Of a DNA stretch of 8,101 nt, positions 6,468 through 8,101 are shown one piece after another. The translations under genes were made by a program, and so were the position numbers. The number at the start of each line of letters is the position of its first letter. Within the stretch, counting starts at the first letter, position 1. This stretch comes from Lachnospiraceae bacterium. Lineage in GTDB: Bacteria; Bacillota; Clostridia; Lachnospirales; Lachnospiraceae. Where the stretch lies: NCBI GenBank assembly GCA_003484785.1, contig DNAD01000093.1:1-8101 (forward strand), written 5' to 3'. The notes beneath the pieces are model-generated. The model did no database searches. It saw nothing but the letters and a program-made list of their open reading frames with translations, and was not told the DNA's origin.

Positions 6468-7131
6468 GGAAGAATTTATCCGCTTTATGGTCGAAGCCAA
6501 TGTACTCAAATTCGGAAGCTTTACCTTAAAGAGCGGCAGGAAGTCTCCGTTTTTTATGAATGCCGGGGCTTATACCACAGGAAGCCAGCTTTTAAGGCTG
6601 GGGGAATACTATGCAAAAGCGATACATAATGCCTACGGGGATGATTTTGATATCCTGTTCGGTCCTGCATATAAGGGCATCCCTCTGGCGGTTGCCGCTT
6701 CGATGGCCTATTACAGGCTGTACGGAAAAGAGATCAGATATTCCTCAAACCGTAAGGAGTTCAAGGATCACGGTGATGCCGGCATAATGCTGGGTGAACC
6801 TCTTAAGGATGGAGACAGGATCGTCATCATTGAGGATGTTACGACCTCGGGAAAATCCATCGCGGAAACCTTCCCTGTTTTAAAGGCGCAGGCTGATGTG
6901 CAGATCATCGGGCTTATGGTATCCTTAAACAGGATGGAGAAGGGGAGCGGAGAAAAGAGCGCTCTTGCCGAGATAAGTGAATTGTACGGGTTTAAAACGG
7001 GAGCCATTGTTACGATGAGGGAGGTTGTCGACTATCTCTATAACAGAAAGACAGATACGGGAGAAGTGCTGATCGATGACGCTATAAAGGCCGCCATAGA
7101 CAGCTACTATGAGGAATACGGAGCAGAATAA
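6454..7131 (+). CDS. pyrE: Orotate phosphoribosyltransferase
   Basis: PyrE joins orotate to PRPP to make orotidine 5'-phosphate, the substrate of the neighbouring PyrF, so the pair performs consecutive reactions. The 225-residue product has the family's N-terminal FGSFTLKSGRKSP (20-32), the mobile catalytic loop RKEFKDHG, and the PRPP-binding motif IVIIEDVTTSGKS (123-135) with acidic Glu127/Asp128 followed by TTSGKS. Length is typical for the dimeric enzyme. The start is decided by AAGGAGG (6441-6447), six bases before ATG 6454 and inside pyrF. The TAA stop abuts the ATG of the next gene. Codon use is like that of its neighbours and nothing looks transferred. Confidence 0.97.
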   Translation: MEAYKEEFIRFMVEANVLKFGSFTLKSGRKSPFFMNAGAYTTGSQLLRLGEYYAKAIHNAYGDDFDILFGPAYKGIPLAVAASMAYYRLYGKEIRYSSNRKEFKDHGDAGIMLGEPLKDGDRIVIIEDVTTSGKSIAETFPVLKAQADVQIIGLMVSLNRMEKGSGEKSALAEISELYGFKTGAIVTMREVVDYLYNRKTDTGEVLIDDAIKAAIDSYYEEYGAE

Positions 7132-7464
7132 ATGCCGAGACCGAAAAAAATAAGGAAAAAGAAAAGCTTCATGTTCACTTCGAGGCATTATTCCTTTATC
7201 GGGACACTGTCAATAGTGCTTGCGGTATGCTCACTGATCGGGCTGTTTACGGCCATATTGCTTTCCAGCTATAACGGAGGCAGGAACTCGGGACGTTATG
7301 GAGGTGTGGGCCTGTTTGGCGTAATAGCAAACATAACGGGCGTTATAGCCGGGTTCGTAAGCCTCAGGGAGAGAGACATATATACCTGGGTGCCGAAGCT
7401 TGCGGTGGCACTCAACCTGCTCGATATTATAATATGGACACTTCTGATATTATGGGGGATGTAG
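7132..7464 (+). CDS. Small three-helix membrane protein of unknown function
   Basis: I do not recognise a characterised family; it resembles small uncharacterised membrane proteins (a DUF) found beside pyrE in Lachnospiraceae, which is recollection rather than a search result. The 110-residue product starts with a very basic cytoplasmic tail (PRPKKIRKKK), then has hydrophobic helices at about 21-45, 57-77 and 87-109, with a glycine- and arginine-rich loop (48-58) between the first two. No catalytic motif or signal cleavage site is visible. ATG 7132 immediately follows the pyrE stop, with a weak CGGAG (7119-7123) eight bases upstream, so translation probably depends on coupling to pyrE. A second Met at residue 14 is possible but lacks a well-spaced binding site. 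The next gene begins 7 bases after its stop. Confidence 0.7.
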   Translation: MPRPKKIRKKKSFMFTSRHYSFIGTLSIVLAVCSLIGLFTAILLSSYNGGRNSGRYGGVGLFGVIANITGVIAGFVSLRERDIYTWVPKLAVALNLLDIIIWTLLILWGM

Positions 7465-7471
7465 TGGGAAA

Positions 7472-8101
7472 ATGTACAGTGAAAGATATGAGTTATCCAC
7501 AGAGCGGATCAACGAAATAGTAAAGGAAAAAGAAGTCGGAGAGCCCTGGTTATCGTACTTTCGGAGGGTGTCGGAATTTGCGGGCAGGATAGCCGGCGTA
7601 TATGAGCTTAAAACGGAAGGAAAGTTATGTAAACTTACCCGGGAAGAGGCAGAAAGCCTTAATAACGAGCTGTTTTCCGATATTGTCGGAAGCGCTTATG
7701 AAAAAAGCTACGCAAATCCCGAATTTGTGGGAAAGATCGCAAAAGATAACGGATGTAATATTAAGGTATGGCAGCATCTGTGCTTCCTCTATACACAGCT
7801 CAGAGGCCTCATTCCTTATGCGTATGAGGGGAATATTGAGCTTCTGACCCTGTATTTTGAGCTTTTTATCGAGGTGTACGGTATATTCAGGACACAGGAG
7901 AACGAGGCTTTTCTTGAGCATGAGGTTCATGAAGCTATCTACTGGTTCGAAAGGGATAATCTTGACATATTTGTCAGAAACGAGCTCTCTGAAAAGCTTG
8001 ATCCGAAAAGAGACTTTGCGGCAGATATAATTATGAATTCCGATCTGGATGATACTGCTTACCTGTACAGCTTCGGTGAATATATCTCGGAGGATGAGCT
8101 T
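7472..8101 (+). CDS. N-terminal part of an aminopeptidase-like protein (runs off the window)
   Basis: An uninterrupted frame of 210 codons starts at ATG 7472, 7 bases after the previous stop, with GTGGG (7464-7468) as a modest binding site, and is still open at the last base of the window. The product begins MYSERYEL and is mostly amphipathic helix, rich in Glu and aromatic residues, with WQHLCFLYTQLRGLIPYAYEG, a run of helices at 118-175, and FAADIIMNSDLDD followed by FGEYISEDEL near the edge. There is no signal peptide or membrane segment. I recall this layout from the N-terminal domain of Lachnospiraceae proteins annotated as leucyl aminopeptidase (M29-like); the metal-binding catalytic part would lie beyond the window, so the assignment is tentative. 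It is probably co-transcribed with pyrF, pyrE and the membrane protein, though a peptidase has no obvious role in pyrimidine synthesis. Confidence 0.6.
   Translation, partial: MYSERYELSTERINEIVKEKEVGEPWLSYFRRVSEFAGRIAGVYELKTEGKLCKLTREEAESLNNELFSDIVGSAYEKSYANPEFVGKIAKDNGCNIKVWQHLCFLYTQLRGLIPYAYEGNIELLTLYFELFIEVYGIFRTQENEAFLEHEVHEAIYWFERDNLDIFVRNELSEKLDPKRDFAADIIMNSDLDDTAYLYSFGEYISEDEL

Noticed and set aside
7493..7501. Exact DnaA-box consensus TTATCCACA
   Set aside because: It is a single copy inside the coding region of the partial C-terminal-edge gene, with no neighbouring boxes or AT-rich unwinding region, so chance is the simplest explanation.

Overview
The window looks like an ordinary stretch of chromosome from a strictly anaerobic member of the Clostridia, most likely a Lachnospiraceae-type bacterium. 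Grounds: GC content near the middle of the range, strong GGAGG-type ribosome binding sites, a class III (oxygen-sensitive) ribonucleotide reductase, and protein sequences that read as Lachnospiraceae-like. This is my reading of the sequence; no database was searched. All seven supported genes and the one weak small-ORF candidate lie on the + strand. No mobile element, CRISPR array, rRNA or tRNA was seen.

Region 1 (1-2750) is a tight three-gene unit: a membrane-anchored SGNH/GDSL-type esterase or O-acyltransferase, a HAD-family phosphatase, and a TPR-repeat lipoprotein. Each start codon overlaps the end of the previous gene. The first gene is preceded by a perfect 10-bp hairpin and a second imperfect hairpin. 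The set suggests envelope or exopolysaccharide work, but the substrate is not evident.

Region 2 (2751-5438) is a self-contained anaerobic deoxynucleotide module. Two NrdR boxes separated by 16 bp lie just upstream of a near-consensus sigma-A promoter, followed by nrdD, which encodes an ATP-cone, the glycyl-radical reductase, a zinc site and a fused C-terminal redoxin domain with a CPNC motif. The activase gene nrdG, often next to nrdD, is not in the window. A hairpin after nrdD is the probable terminator, and it overlaps a possible 36-codon leader ORF that stops one base before pyrF.

Region 3 (5529-8101) starts with pyrF and pyrE (overlapping by 14 nt), which catalyse the last two steps of UMP synthesis. 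They are followed without a gap by a small three-helix membrane protein and then by the N-terminal 210 codons of a larger protein that runs off the window and resembles the helical N-terminal part of a Lachnospiraceae aminopeptidase-like family. Regions 2 and 3 together supply pyrimidine nucleotides and deoxynucleotides, but there is no sign that they are co-transcribed.

Nothing here is clearly a new biological system. The points most worth a second look are the NrdR operator pair, the NrdD-redoxin fusion without a neighbouring nrdG, and the hairpin plus small ORF in front of pyrF.
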